Source of the DNA: an uncultured Prevotella sp.
GTDB taxonomy: Bacteria > Bacteroidota > Bacteroidia > Bacteroidales > Bacteroidaceae
Assembly (NCBI GenBank): GCA_944320235.1
Contig: CALUGQ010000006.1
Span: forward strand, 1 to 64,000
DNA: 64,000 nt
Reading direction: 5' to 3'
The position numbers and the translations under genes were made by a program. Of this stretch, positions 16,474 through 25,800 are shown piece after piece; within the stretch, counting starts at the first letter, position 1; each line of letters opens with the position of its first letter. A model generated the notes under the pieces. That model saw nothing but the letters and a program-made list of their open reading frames with translations. It had not been told where the DNA came from and ran no database searches.

Positions 16474-18240
16474 TTATTTGTTAGCGTTGGTGTAGGCCGT
16501 CGGCGCGATGAGAGCCTTGAAGTCTGGCTCGGTGGCGGCGCGCCGGCGCAGGCCCTCGTCGGCCGAGGCCGCCTTGATGTAAGTGCGCGCCTCGGCGGCC
16601 CGGCCCAGCCTTGCGGCAATGAGCGCGCGCACGTAGTCGGCCCTCGGCGAGCTGTCGGTACACTTCTGCATTATGGCGTCGGCCTCGCCGTTGCGTTTTG
16701 TGCTAAGTGCCATGATGGCACTGTTGGTGTCGGCAAAGGGTCGCAGCAGCTCGTAGGCCTCGCCTATCTTGCGCTGCCTGGCCTTGAGCAGCCCGAGGTT
16801 GTAGCGCGCCTGCGGATCTTCCACGTCGGCGAGCAGTTCGACGGCCCTCTCAAAGTCGCCCCGGTATACGTAAGCGGCGGCCAGCGCGCTCGTCATTTCG
16901 GGCGAGAATGTGCCAGGCACTGCCAGTATGGCCTCGGCCTTGTCGGTGTCGCCCCGTCGCAGGGCGAGCACTGCGAGGTTGTTTGCGGCAACGGTTGACT
17001 GCGGGAAGTACTTAACGAGCGTTTCATACACACCTTGCTTCGACGCCGTGTCGGGCATAATGGCCGCCACGCGCAGCAGCTCGTTCTCGTTGAAGGCGTC
17101 GGGGCGCCGACTGTACATGGCCAGCAGCTCGTCGTCGGTGGTGAAGTTGCGCAGGGTGTACGTGTAGGTGTATTCCACCTTGCGGTCTTTCTGCAGGTAT
17201 CTGGAGCGTATGTCGGGCCAGCACTTGAGCCTCCTTATGAGCCGCTCCTGCGGGTCGTCGTTTGTGCCCGGGTGGGCGTTGATTATTTTCCTGACGGCTG
17301 CCGTGTCTGGATGGCCGTCGGCAATCATGGCCTGGAGCACGGGCAGCCAGCCCTCGGGCCTTGAGCCGGTCTTGATGACGCGCTGCTGCGCCGGCGTCAT
17401 GGCGAGGCGCCTCACCACCCAGTTGCGTGCCGAGGTGGCGCGGCGGCGTGCCAGGCCGGTGTTGAAGGCATATGGGCCATCGGCCGAGGCCACGCCGAAG
17501 ATGTCGAGCGAGTTGAGCGTGGCGAGCGTGTCGGTCACCACGGGGCGCAGCCTGGCCTCCATGGTGTCAAGCTCAGCCCTGTTGTTGCCCATGTCGAGGC
17601 GTATGTCGCTCTTGTTGATGACAAACTGCAGCCTGGCCTCGCCGCGGCCCGTGGCCACCTTGGGCTTCACGACGAAGTCGGGCTCTATCCACTCGAGGTG
17701 CAGCTCCTTGTCTGCCAGCGTAACGGGGTTGCTTATTTCGGCCACGAGCATGGTGTCGGCGTTCTCGCAGGTGTTGCATCCGTCGATGGTGAGGAATGCC
17801 ACCACGCGGGCGTTGCCGTCGATGCCCTCGGGCAGGGCGAAGCAACTGCTGAACGGCACGCTGATGGTGTCGCCCTCAGCCTGGGTGCTCACTGCGAAGC
17901 GGGCATAGGGGTCGTCGTAGCCCCCCAGGGCCGTGCGCCTGCGCTGCTTCTTTGCGTAGATGGGCCTGTCGAGCACCATTGGGCGCAGTTCCTTCACGAG
18001 CGTGTCGGCAGCGATGAGCTGCGGCTGTATGATGAGCCTGCTGCGCTTGGTAAGGTAAGCCTCAGGTACGCGGAACGTGGTCTGCACGCTTACGTTGCCG
18101 AGGCTGTCGGGCTGTACGTTGTGCGCCTTGGGTGATATGCTCACGGCATCGCCTCCGTGAGAGGCACAGGCGACCATGGCCAGTGCCGTTGCTGCGGTGA
18201 TGGCCAGCTGTGCCGCTGTCTTGTTGTTATGTCTGTTCAT
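16474..18240 (-). CDS. DUF3868 lipoprotein of the pilus operon
   Basis: This 588-residue protein starts at 18240 (MNRHNNKTAAQ) to give a normal signal peptide ending in the lipobox MVAC. The N-terminal half matches the DUF3868 pattern (VSVQTTFRVPEAYLTKRSRLIIQPQL, DAGDTLVKEL-type text). The middle contains an OmpA-like stretch (NSLDIFGVASADGPYAFNTGLARRRATSARNWVVRRL). The C-terminal ~200 residues are TPR-like helical repeats (AANNLAVLALRRGDTDKAEAIL, AYVYRGDFERAVELL, YNLGLLKARQRKIGEAYELL). This gene type is a regular partner of FimA/Mfa loci; it may help secretion or anchoring of subunits at the outer membrane. A longer start at 18294, touching the previous stop codon, is possible but gives an unusually long leader. 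Confidence 0.75.
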   Translation of the reverse strand: MNRHNNKTAAQLAITAATALAMVACASHGGDAVSISPKAHNVQPDSLGNVSVQTTFRVPEAYLTKRSRLIIQPQLIAADTLVKELRPMVLDRPIYAKKQRRRTALGGYDDPYARFAVSTQAEGDTISVPFSSCFALPEGIDGNARVVAFLTIDGCNTCENADTMLVAEISNPVTLADKELHLEWIEPDFVVKPKVATGRGEARLQFVINKSDIRLDMGNNRAELDTMEARLRPVVTDTLATLNSLDIFGVASADGPYAFNTGLARRRATSARNWVVRRLAMTPAQQRVIKTGSRPEGWLPVLQAMIADGHPDTAAVRKIINAHPGTNDDPQERLIRRLKCWPDIRSRYLQKDRKVEYTYTYTLRNFTTDDELLAMYSRRPDAFNENELLRVAAIMPDTASKQGVYETLVKYFPQSTVAANNLAVLALRRGDTDKAEAILAVPGTFSPEMTSALAAAYVYRGDFERAVELLADVEDPQARYNLGLLKARQRKIGEAYELLRPFADTNSAIMALSTKRNGEADAIMQKCTDSSPRADYVRALIAARLGRAAEARTYIKAASADEGLRRRAATEPDFKALIAPTAYTNANK

Positions 18241-18294
18241 CTTGGTGATTGTCTGCATTGTTGTTGTCAGGCGCGTGCGCGCCCATGGCTTCAT

Positions 18295-18825
18295 TTAGAA
18301 TATGTAGCTCAGCGACAGGGCGAGCTTGGTCAGCCCCCAGTAGTCTTTGTGCTTGTTCTCGTAGCACTTGAGGCATGGCTGGCGGTCGCTCTCCTTGTAC
18401 CACAAGCGGGCGTAGCCTATGCCTACGGCCGCCTCAAGGTTCCAGCGGGGCGAGAGAATCCAGTCGTAGCCGTAGGTCAGTCCGCCCCCGGCCAGCCAGC
18501 CGTCGTAACGCTTGTCGCTGAAGCCGCCGAAGTATTGCGCCCCGTGCAGGTGCAAGCCTACGAAGTGGCCCTCGAACTTCTCGCACAGCCAGTACTTCAC
18601 TTCGGGCTGCAACAGCAGGAAGTGCATCTTGCGGTCTCCGCTGAAGTTCCAGGGGTTGTAAGCCACGCTGAGGTCGGCAGTCCAGCGTGGCGCCATGGCC
18701 ACCTCGACCTCGCCGTTGATCGACGTTGTGAGCCAGTAGAGGGCATTGGTTTTCAGTGCCAGGTTTTGCGCCATGCCATGTGTTGCGCAACAGCACACAA
18801 TGAAGCAAATGAGGAATTTCTTCAT
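18295..18825 (-). CDS. DUF3575 outer-membrane protein, first gene of pilus operon
   Basis: The product has 176 residues from the ATG at 18825; an ATG at 18846 adds seven. After a signal peptide (MKKFLICFIVCCCATHGMAQ) the protein is a short outer-membrane barrel: NLALKTNALYWLTTSINGEVEVAMAPRW, then alternating strands with aromatic ends (WSYG-like GWLAGGGLTYGYDWIL, LEAAVGIGYARLWYKE) and a terminal LALSLSYIF with the aromatic C-terminus typical of barrels. This matches DUF3575, which opens many Bacteroidales pilus loci. It may be the outer-membrane partner of the DUF3868 protein 54 bases downstream. The promoter seems to lie about 480 bases upstream. Confidence 0.75.
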   Translation of the reverse strand: MKKFLICFIVCCCATHGMAQNLALKTNALYWLTTSINGEVEVAMAPRWTADLSVAYNPWNFSGDRKMHFLLLQPEVKYWLCEKFEGHFVGLHLHGAQYFGGFSDKRYDGWLAGGGLTYGYDWILSPRWNLEAAVGIGYARLWYKESDRQPCLKCYENKHKDYWGLTKLALSLSYIF

Positions 18826-18970
18826 CACGCTATTCAAGTTGTTCATGAAATGTTGTTATGACAATTTCTGTCTGCCTCGGCCAATATCGGGTTTCTTGTT
18901 CTTTGTTGTTCTTGCCTCGGCTTGATATCGGGTTTCTTGTTTCCGCGTTTCGGCGGTCGCGGGCCGCTGC

Positions 18971-18988
18971 GTGGCACAGCCGTGCCAC
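18971..18988 (-). other. Hairpin in pilus leader RNA
   Basis: GTGGCAC (18971-18977) pairs perfectly with GTGCCAC (18982-18988) around a 4-base loop. No T-run follows. Together with the 21-codon frame just upstream on the mRNA it could form a leader control structure, but this is only suggestive. Confidence 0.3.
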
Positions 18989-19032
18989 AATGGCAAATGT
19001 GCGCGCCGGTTGTCTCTGCGCCGCCGCTGCAC

Positions 19033-19098
19033 CTATGTCAGCACAGCAGTACGCGCATCATTGCGGCACACACCGGTGGTGATTGTAATTTTCTTCAT
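19033..19098 (-). CDS. Possible 21-codon leader ORF in the pilus leader
   Basis: A minus-strand ATG at 19098 opens MKKITITTGVCRNDARTAVLT and stops at 19033-19035. It resembles the start of a signal peptide but has no hydrophobic core. It may be a leader peptide or the trace of a lost gene; chance is also possible. The rest of the gene-free stretch 18826-19946 holds the direct repeats, the promoter, the G8 tract, a 22-bp array and a truncated MITE-like copy, and no other gene that I can support. Confidence 0.2.
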   Translation of the reverse strand: MKKITITTGVCRNDARTAVLT

Positions 19099-19311
19099 AG
19101 CTTATAGCTTGTATCGTAATTTCTTTTATGACTTTTCCTGTCTCTCAGCCTCGGCACATAAATCTATATATGCAATATCGGAGTTCCCTTTCGGTCTTGT
19201 GGGCCTCGGCTCAATATCGGTTTTCTTCTGCCCGAGTTGCCTGCCGCCTGCCTATGCCGGGCAAATGGTGCCGTTGGCCATCGGTTGGGGCTTGCTCCTC
19301 GTTTGCGGTTG

Positions 19312-19351
19312 CAAAATTAATACACTTTTTAATAAAAACCTTCGGGGGGGG
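19312..19351 (-). promoter_or_regulatory. Predicted pilus-operon promoter with a G8 tract at the -33 region
   Basis: On the minus strand TAATTTTG (19319-19312) matches the TAnnTTTG box exactly. No clear TTG stands at the usual -33 distance; instead a run of eight G on the plus strand (19344-19351) occupies this zone. Slippage in the run would change promoter spacing. The promoter assignment rests on motif and position only. Confidence 0.5.
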
Positions 19352-19686
19352 TAAAATTATGTTAACGATAATTTTATTTTGTAAAATCCAGTACTTTCAA
19401 TGCAAATTCAAAAGCCACAAAAGCATATTTCACGGTATTCGGGCAGTTTTTTGGAGCAGATTCGCGGGGTGGCGGGTGTAATTGCAGATTGCCCGGCAGT
19501 GTGCCTCCTCGCGGCAAGGCCGTTGGCAGGGCGTCAAGGCAAGGCGAAGGCAGGACGCAGGCATGGACAAAGAATACGGCGGAGTGCATTGGAAGCCGCC
19601 ATAAAAACCAAAGAGGGGGGCATTAAGCAGTTTCTGGATAACTTATTGATACAAAGCGAGTTGCAACAGCACCCAACCTTGCAAGG

Positions 19687-19752
19687 CAAAACGGCCCGTA
19701 TTGCAGCGCGAAACAGCCCGTTTCAGGCGGCGGAACGGGCCGTTTCAGCCGC
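19687..19752. repeat. 22-bp tandem dyad repeat, array B (3 units)
   Basis: Units start at 19687, 19709 and 19731. The third (CGGAACGGGCCGTTTC core) is close to a perfect palindrome. The array lies between the pilus promoter and the truncated MITE-like copy, upstream of the pyk terminator. Confidence 0.75.
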
Positions 19753-19800
19753 CAGTTCAGCCAGTCACCGGCTCGAACCCGGCCGCACCGAGGATTGACT

Positions 19801-19921
19801 GCATAAGTTTAAACCCAAATCGGGCGCTGGACTTCACTCAGATTTCGTGCTGCCGCCGGGCAGATTGCTTCCTGCATTTGTCGAAGATGTAGCGGGCTAT
19901 AGCGAGAAAAAGCGGGAAGCA
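19801..19921. repeat. Truncated copy of the MITE-like element
   Basis: This segment follows the left end and first ~115 bp of the element at 5030-5229 (AAACCCAAATCGGGCG, then TTCACTCA, ATTTCGT, TTGCTTCC, GAAGATGTA and GAGAAAAAGCGGGAA in the same order). The right end is missing; similarity stops just before the pyk terminator. Confidence 0.6.
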
Positions 19922-19947
19922 AAAACGCAAAAGCCAACCACAGAAAA

Positions 19948-19995
19948 AATTCCGGCGGGCTTGCACCGAAAAAACCGTGCAAACCCGCCGGAATT
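19948..19995 (-). terminator. Rho-independent terminator of pyk
   Basis: A 19-base stem (18 pairs, one C/A mismatch) with a 10-base loop is followed on the minus strand by six T. It lies 60 bases after the pyk stop codon and is one of the strongest hairpins in the window. Confidence 0.85.
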
Positions 19996-20054
19996 CCGTG
20001 TGTGACGCTGCCCGGGAGGACGGATGTCCTTGCCCACCGGGAGCGGCAAGAGGC

Positions 20055-21497
20055 TTATGTGTTGGGCAGGTGCACCTCTTCGGCGCGCTCAAACACATCA
20101 CTTACGCGGTTGATCTCAAGGAACGACGTGCCGCCGCCCTCGGCGAAGCTCCCGCTGAGGTGGGCCACTTTGTCGTCCATGCTCAGATAGCCTTTCTGCC
20201 TGAGCATACGCAGGGCGGCAAGGAACTGCTCGCGCTGGCCTATCTGCTCATGCTGAGCCACTGGTATGACGCCGTAGCTGAGGGCGAGCCACCGCTGCAC
20301 CTTGTCTTGGTAGCAGATGGCGAGCACTGGGTTGGGGCCGCGGAAAGCAGCCAGGTTGCGCGCCGTCTGGCCCGTCTTGCTGTCGGTTATGATGCCACGC
20401 ACGCCGAGCCTCTCGGTGGCCTCGATGGCGCTGTGGGCCAGGAACTCGGCCACGCCGCAGCCCGGCGTGAGCGGTATCTCGATGTCGTGCTCGCGCATCT
20501 TGTCGCGCTCGGCCTGCTCGGCTATGGCCGCCATAGTCTTGACGGCCTCGACGGGGTAGCGCCCCGAAGCCGTCTCGCCGCTGAGCATGAGCGCGTCGGT
20601 GCGGTAGTATATGGCGTTGGCTATGTCGGTAACCTCAGCGCGGGTGGGCCTCGGGTTGGTAATCATGGTGTGGAGCATCTGAGTGGCCACGATGACGGGC
20701 TTCTTGGCCAGCATGCACTTGTGGATTATGCGGCGCTGTATGCCCGGTATGCGCTCGATCGGCACCTCGATACCGAGGTCGCCACGGGCAATCATGATGC
20801 CGTATGAGGCCTCGATTATCTCGTCAATGTTGTCGACGCCCTCCTGGTTCTCAATCTTGGATATTATCTTGATGTCACTGCCGCGCTCGTCGAGCATCTG
20901 CTGCACCGCCGCCACATCGGCCGCGCTGCGCACAAACGAATGGGCAATGAAGTCAATGTCCTCGTCGATGGCCAGGTTGATGTTGGCCTTGTCCTTCTCG
21001 GTGAGGGCGGGCAGGTCGATGTGCACGCCCGGCACGTTGACGCTCTTGTGCGAGCCGAGCTGGCCGTCGTTCTGCACCTGCGCTATGACGGCAGGCCCGT
21101 TGATGCCAATGACCTTCATGGCCAACGCCCCGTCGTCGAAGAGGATGTCGTCGCCTACGTGTATGTCGCGGGCGAAGTCGGCATACGATAGGTTGACAAT
21201 GTCGTGCTCGGTATCCATCTCCGGGCGTCCGAATATCTTTACCACGTCGCCCGTGTGATAGTCTATCGGCGCAGCCACGCCAGTTGTGCGTATCTCGGGC
21301 CCCTTGGTGTCGATGAGTATGCCGATGTGGCGCGAAACCTTGCGCGTGTTCCTTATTATCTCCCTTATGCCTTCAGCCGAGGCGTGCGCGGTGTTCATGC
21401 GCACCACGTTCATGCCCGCGTCGAAGAGCTGGCGGATAAAGTCCACACTGCAACGGCGGTCGCTCACAGAGGCTACGATTTTTGTCTGTTTCATCAT
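20055..21497 (-). CDS. pyk: Pyruvate kinase
   Basis: The 480-residue enzyme converts phosphoenolpyruvate and ADP to pyruvate and ATP in the last step of glycolysis. Start 21497 (MMKQTKIVASVSDRRC) was chosen because it follows the promoter at 21528-21535 by about 30 bases; the open frame before it is not protein-like. Visible family blocks are AGMNVVRMNTAHAS (about 27-40), GILIDTKGPEIRTTG, DEDIDFIAHSFVRS, the catalytic Lys in IISKIENQEG, IMIARGDLGIEVP and the substrate-binding KPVIVATQMLHTMITNPRPTRAEVTDIANAI. The C-terminal domain (LGVRGIITDSKTGQTARNLAAFRG) is complete. It is monocistronic with its own promoter and terminator, divergent from the efflux operon. Confidence 0.95.
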   Translation of the reverse strand: MMKQTKIVASVSDRRCSVDFIRQLFDAGMNVVRMNTAHASAEGIREIIRNTRKVSRHIGILIDTKGPEIRTTGVAAPIDYHTGDVVKIFGRPEMDTEHDIVNLSYADFARDIHVGDDILFDDGALAMKVIGINGPAVIAQVQNDGQLGSHKSVNVPGVHIDLPALTEKDKANINLAIDEDIDFIAHSFVRSAADVAAVQQMLDERGSDIKIISKIENQEGVDNIDEIIEASYGIMIARGDLGIEVPIERIPGIQRRIIHKCMLAKKPVIVATQMLHTMITNPRPTRAEVTDIANAIYYRTDALMLSGETASGRYPVEAVKTMAAIAEQAERDKMREHDIEIPLTPGCGVAEFLAHSAIEATERLGVRGIITDSKTGQTARNLAAFRGPNPVLAICYQDKVQRWLALSYGVIPVAQHEQIGQREQFLAALRMLRQKGYLSMDDKVAHLSGSFAEGGGTSFLEINRVSDVFERAEEVHLPNT

Positions 21498-21527
21498 TTT
21501 AAACGTTTGTTTGTAATATACGCTTTG

Positions 21528-21535
21528 CAAAGTTA
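21528..21535 (-). promoter_or_regulatory. pyk promoter -7 box
   Basis: Minus-strand TAACTTTG fits TAnnTTTG exactly and lies 31 bases before the chosen pyk start, giving a short leader. Confidence 0.65.
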
Positions 21536-21662
21536 CACCTTTTCCGCGAAACGGCAAAGCGCAAAGGGCAAAACATTGCCGTCGGCACGCCATAGTGCCT
21601 CATCGCCACCATGGCGCGGCTGCAACAAACAACTTTGCAACCCAATTGCAAACAGGACGCAT

Positions 21663-21670
21663 TAACTTTG
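21663..21670 (+). promoter_or_regulatory. Efflux-operon promoter -7 box
   Basis: TAACTTTG on the plus strand fits TAnnTTTG and lies 39 bases before the adaptor gene start at 21709. It excludes the upstream in-frame start at 21595. Confidence 0.6.
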
Positions 21671-21708
21671 CAAACAAAAACGCGAATACAAACAAAAAAA
21701 ACGATAAA

Positions 21709-22848
21709 ATGATGAACGCAAAACTTTTATTTGCAACCGCAATGACCGCCATAGGGCTAGCCTCGTGCGGCCACGGCGGACATCCCGAACCCCAACACGG
21801 GGATGAGGAACAAGACGGCAAAGGCCTCTCTGGAGAAATTGTCATAAGCAGTAAGCAGGCCGCTGCCATGGGCATTGCCTCCGAGACGGCAGGCATGGGG
21901 GCCTTCTGCCCTACCCTGGCCGTAAGCGGCAAGGTGATGGAAGCCGGCGGCGACGAACGCACAGTAGCCGCACCGACAGCCGGCATAGTAAGGCTGAGCC
22001 GCCAATTGCCCGAAGGGTCTCGACTGGGCAAGGGCATGACAGCCATGACAATCGACGCATCACAAATAGAGGGCGGCAGCCCCGCCAAAGCAGCCGAGGT
22101 AGCCTACCAGACAGCACAGGCCAACTACGAAAGGGCAAAGAGACTGCTGGCCGACAAGCTCGTCAGCGAAAAGGACTATAACGCAGCAAAAGCGGCCTAC
22201 GAGAGTGCCAGGCTGGCACGCGAGGCCACACCGGCATCACGCAACGGCATTGTAAGCGTAGCCTCGCCCATGGCCGGATATGTCAAGACTTGCTACGTCA
22301 GCGATGGCGATTACGTCACAGTGGGCCAGCCGTTGCTCTCAGTCACGCAAAACCGCCGCATCTACCTGCGTGCCGACTTGCCTGAACGGCATTACGAACA
22401 ACTGGACCGCATACATTCGGCCACATTCCGCACGGCGGCTGCCAACAAGGTATACGACCTTGATGAACTTGGCGGAAAGCTCATTGCCACCGGGAAATCA
22501 AGCGAAGCAACGCCAGGCTACATCCCGGTGACATTCGAATTTAACAACACCAAGGGCATACTGCCAGGGGCTTTTGCCGAAATATGGCTGAGAACAGACT
22601 GCAGCATGGAGGCAATGACACTTCCTGTGGAAGCTATCACAGAGGAACAAGGCACATACTTCGTGTATGTGCAAGACGATTCCACCTGTTACCGCAAGCA
22701 AAGAGTAACGACTGGCATGACCGACGGGAAACGCATTGAGATAACATCGGGCCTGAATGGCGGCGAGCGCGTAGTCACCCGCGGCGCCATGGCGGTGAAA
22801 CTAGCCTCGGCAGGCAATGCAATCCCTGCCCACACACACAACCATTAA
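21709..22848 (+). CDS. RND efflux periplasmic adaptor, heavy-metal type (CusB/CzcB-like)
   Basis: The 379-residue lipoprotein (lipobox LASC, from MMNAKLLFATAMTAIG) is the membrane-fusion subunit of a tripartite metal pump. Order: a His-rich tail after the lipid cysteine (GHGGHPEPQHGDEE), a barrel-sandwich half (GIVRLSRQLPEGSRLGKGMTAMTI), a helical hairpin (EVAYQTAQANYERAKRLLADKLVSEKDYNAAKAAYESARLA), the second half (VASPMAGYVKTCYVSDGDYVTVGQPL) and a beta-barrel with YIPVTFEFNNTKGILPGAFAEIWL. It ends in HTHNH. Histidines at both ends suggest capture of periplasmic metal ions; which metal cannot be told. The RND gene follows after 14 bases. Confidence 0.88.
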   Translation: MMNAKLLFATAMTAIGLASCGHGGHPEPQHGDEEQDGKGLSGEIVISSKQAAAMGIASETAGMGAFCPTLAVSGKVMEAGGDERTVAAPTAGIVRLSRQLPEGSRLGKGMTAMTIDASQIEGGSPAKAAEVAYQTAQANYERAKRLLADKLVSEKDYNAAKAAYESARLAREATPASRNGIVSVASPMAGYVKTCYVSDGDYVTVGQPLLSVTQNRRIYLRADLPERHYEQLDRIHSATFRTAAANKVYDLDELGGKLIATGKSSEATPGYIPVTFEFNNTKGILPGAFAEIWLRTDCSMEAMTLPVEAITEEQGTYFVYVQDDSTCYRKQRVTTGMTDGKRIEITSGLNGGERVVTRGAMAVKLASAGNAIPAHTHNH

Positions 22849-22862
22849 ACCAGCACCACGAA

Positions 22863-25800
22863 ATGCTTGACAAGATAATCAGACTATCGCTGCGCGGCCG
22901 CCTGCTCGTACTCGTAGCCGCCGTGTTGCTCGTCATTGCCGGAGCTTACACCACCAGCAAGACGGAAGTGGACGTATTCCCCGACCTCAACGCCCCTACC
23001 GTGGCCGTCATGACTGAAGCCGGCGGCATGGCTGCGGAAGAGGTGGAGCAGCTCGTGACCTTCCCCATAGAGACAGCAGTCAACGGAGCCACCGGCGTGA
23101 GGCGTGTGCGCTCGTCGTCGACGGCAGGCTTCTCTGTCGTGTGGGTGGAATTCGACTGGGACACCGATGTTTACCTGGCCCGCCAGATAGTTTCCGAAAA
23201 GTTGGCCACCGTGGCCGATGCCCTGCCCGACGGTATCGGCCAGCCCACTCTCGGGCCTCAGTCGTCGATACTTGGCGAAGTGCTCATAGTGGGGCTCACT
23301 GCCGACAGCACATCAATGCTCGACCTGCGCACGATGGCAGACTGGACGGTGCGCCCCCGCTTGCTATCAATCGGCGGCGTGGCCCAAGTGGCAGTGTTGG
23401 GCGGCGACGTCAAAGAATACCAGGTGCTGCTCCACCCTGGCCGGATGAAGCATTACGGCGTGAGCCTTGCCGAAGTGCTCGCAGCCACGGAAGGCATGAC
23501 GCAGAACGCAAGTGGCGGCACCATATATGAATATGGCAACGAATACATTGTGCGCGGGATTGCATCCACCGCCAACACAGATGAAATAGGGCGCGCCGTC
23601 GTGAAAGCCACAGGCGGAACACCGGTCACACTGGCTGACATAGCCGACATAAAGGTGGGAGCACAGCAGCCAAAGCTCGGCACAGCCTCGGAAAAAGGAC
23701 GGCCTGCAGTACTTCTCACCGTTACAAAGCAGCCTGCCACCGGCACCATCGGGCTGACGGGAAAACTAGAAGCCGCCTTAGCCGACATAAAGAAAGACCT
23801 GCCTGCCGACGTACACATATCCACAGACGTGTTCAGGCAGTCGCGATTTATCGAAAGCTCTATCGACAACGTTGAGTCTGCACTCTATGAAGGTGCGGTG
23901 TTTGTGGTGATTGTGCTCTTCGTGTTCCTGGCCAATGCCCGCACCACGGTAATATCGCTCATCACCTTGCCCGTGTCGCTGCTCGTCGCACTGCTCGTGA
24001 TGCACAACATGGGCATGAGCATAAACACGATGAGCCTCGGCGGACTTGCAATAGCAATAGGTTCGCTCGTAGATGATGCCATTGTCGACGTGGAAAACGT
24101 CTGGAAGCACCTGCGCGAGAACAGGGCCTTGCCTGAAGGGCAGCGCAAGCCAATGCTCGACGTGGTGTTCCACGCATCGCGCGAGGTGCGGATGCCAATA
24201 CTAAACTCCACACTGATAATCATAGCCAGCTTCGTGCCTCTTTTCTACCTCAGCGGCATGGAGGGCCGTATGCTCATACCACTCGGCGTGGCGTTCATCG
24301 TGGCCCTGTTAGCTTCCACCGCCGTGGCCCTTACGCTGACGCCGGTACTCTGCAGCTACCTGCTTGGAGGCAGCAAAGGCAAGGGCAGCGAGCGAGAGGC
24401 ACTCGCAGCGCGGTGGCTCAAACGCCACTATGCCGTAGCGCTCGGCTGGGCCTTAGGCCACAAGCGTGCCGTCCTGGGCGGCTCGGCGGCCCTGTTCGCC
24501 GTGGCGGCAGGCTTGTTCTTTACGCTTGGCCACAGCTTCCTGCCACCGTTCAACGAAGGCTCGTTCACAATCAACATCAGCTCGATGCCAGGAATATCCC
24601 TCGAAGAGTCAGACAAAATAGGGCGCAGGGCCGAGAAGCTGCTCATGGAGATACCTGAAATAAAGACCGTGGCGCGCAAAACAGGCCGCGCCGAGCTCGA
24701 CGAACACGCCCTCGGCGTGAATGTATCTGAGATTGAGGCCCCGTTTGAGCTTAAAGAACGCTCTCACGCGGAGCTGCTCGATGACATACGCCACCGCCTG
24801 GCAGCCATCCCCGGGGCAAACATAGAGATTGGCCAGCCCATAAGCCACCGCATCGACGCCATGCTTAGCGGCACACAGGCCAGCATTGCCATCAAGCTAT
24901 TCGGCGACGACCTGGGGCAGATGTATGCCATAGGCAACCAGATAAAAGACGCCATTGCCTCGGTGGACGGCATTGCCGACCTTAACGTTGAGCAACAGGT
25001 AGAACGCCCCGAGCTTACCATAGTGCCTAAGCGCGACCTACTGGCCAAGCACGGCATAACGATGGCCGACTTCAATACGTTCGTAAGGGTTGCGCTCGGC
25101 GGCGAAACAGTGTCGCAGGTATACGAAGGCAAAAGAAGTTTCAACCTCGTTGTGCGCGCCGGTGAGGGTGGCCGAGGCTGCATGGAGGGCATACGCGACC
25201 TTATGATTGACACGCCCGATGGCGGGAAAGTGCCGCTGTCGGCTGTGGCAGATGTCAAGTCTGCCACAGGGCCTAACACCATCAACCGCGAGAACGTGGA
25301 GCGCAAGGTCGTCATTTCAGCCAACGCCAGCGGGCGCGACCTGCGCAGCGTCGTGAACGACATACAGACACGCATCGGGCAAAGCGTAAAGCTGCCCGAA
25401 GGCTACCACATCGAGTACGGCGGGCAGTTCGAGAGCGAGCAGAGCGCAAGCCGGACACTCGTGCTGGCATCGGTGATAAGCATAATCGTGATGTTCCTGC
25501 TGCTATACCTGCAGTTCCGTAACGCACGCGAAAGCAGTGCCATACTGCTCAACCTGCCCCTCGCGCTCATAGGCGGCGTGTTCGCCCTCTGCCTCACAAC
25601 GGGCGAGGTAAGCATCCCGGCCATCATAGGTTTCATATCGCTCTTCGGCATAGCCACACGCAACGGGATGCTGCTCGTAAGCCGCTACGACTCGTTGCGC
25701 CGCGAAGAGGGCATGGGGCTTCGCGAGTGCATAGAGAAAGGCTCGCTCGACCGTCTCAACCCAATCCTGATGACGGCCCTCTGCTCAGCCCTGGCACTCA

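Larger units (their letters stand above)
18874..19229 (-). repeat. Direct repeats in the leader of the pilus operon
   Basis: GCCTCGGC, 3-4 variable bases, then ATATCGGGTTTCTTGTT occurs at 18874-18900 and 18914-18941, and with small changes at 19203-19229. A fourth, stretched copy has GCCTCGGC at 19148-19155 and ATATCGG at 19175-19181. On the mRNA the unit reads AACAAGAAACCCGATAT followed by GCCGAGGC. All lie between the predicted promoter and the first gene. They may be binding sites for a protein or RNA that controls the operon. Confidence 0.6.

Noticed and set aside
19400..19798. 132-residue plus-strand frame upstream of pyk
   Set aside because: The readable part is the translated 22-bp array (GKTARIAARNSPF) and the rest is low-complexity; no signal of a real protein.
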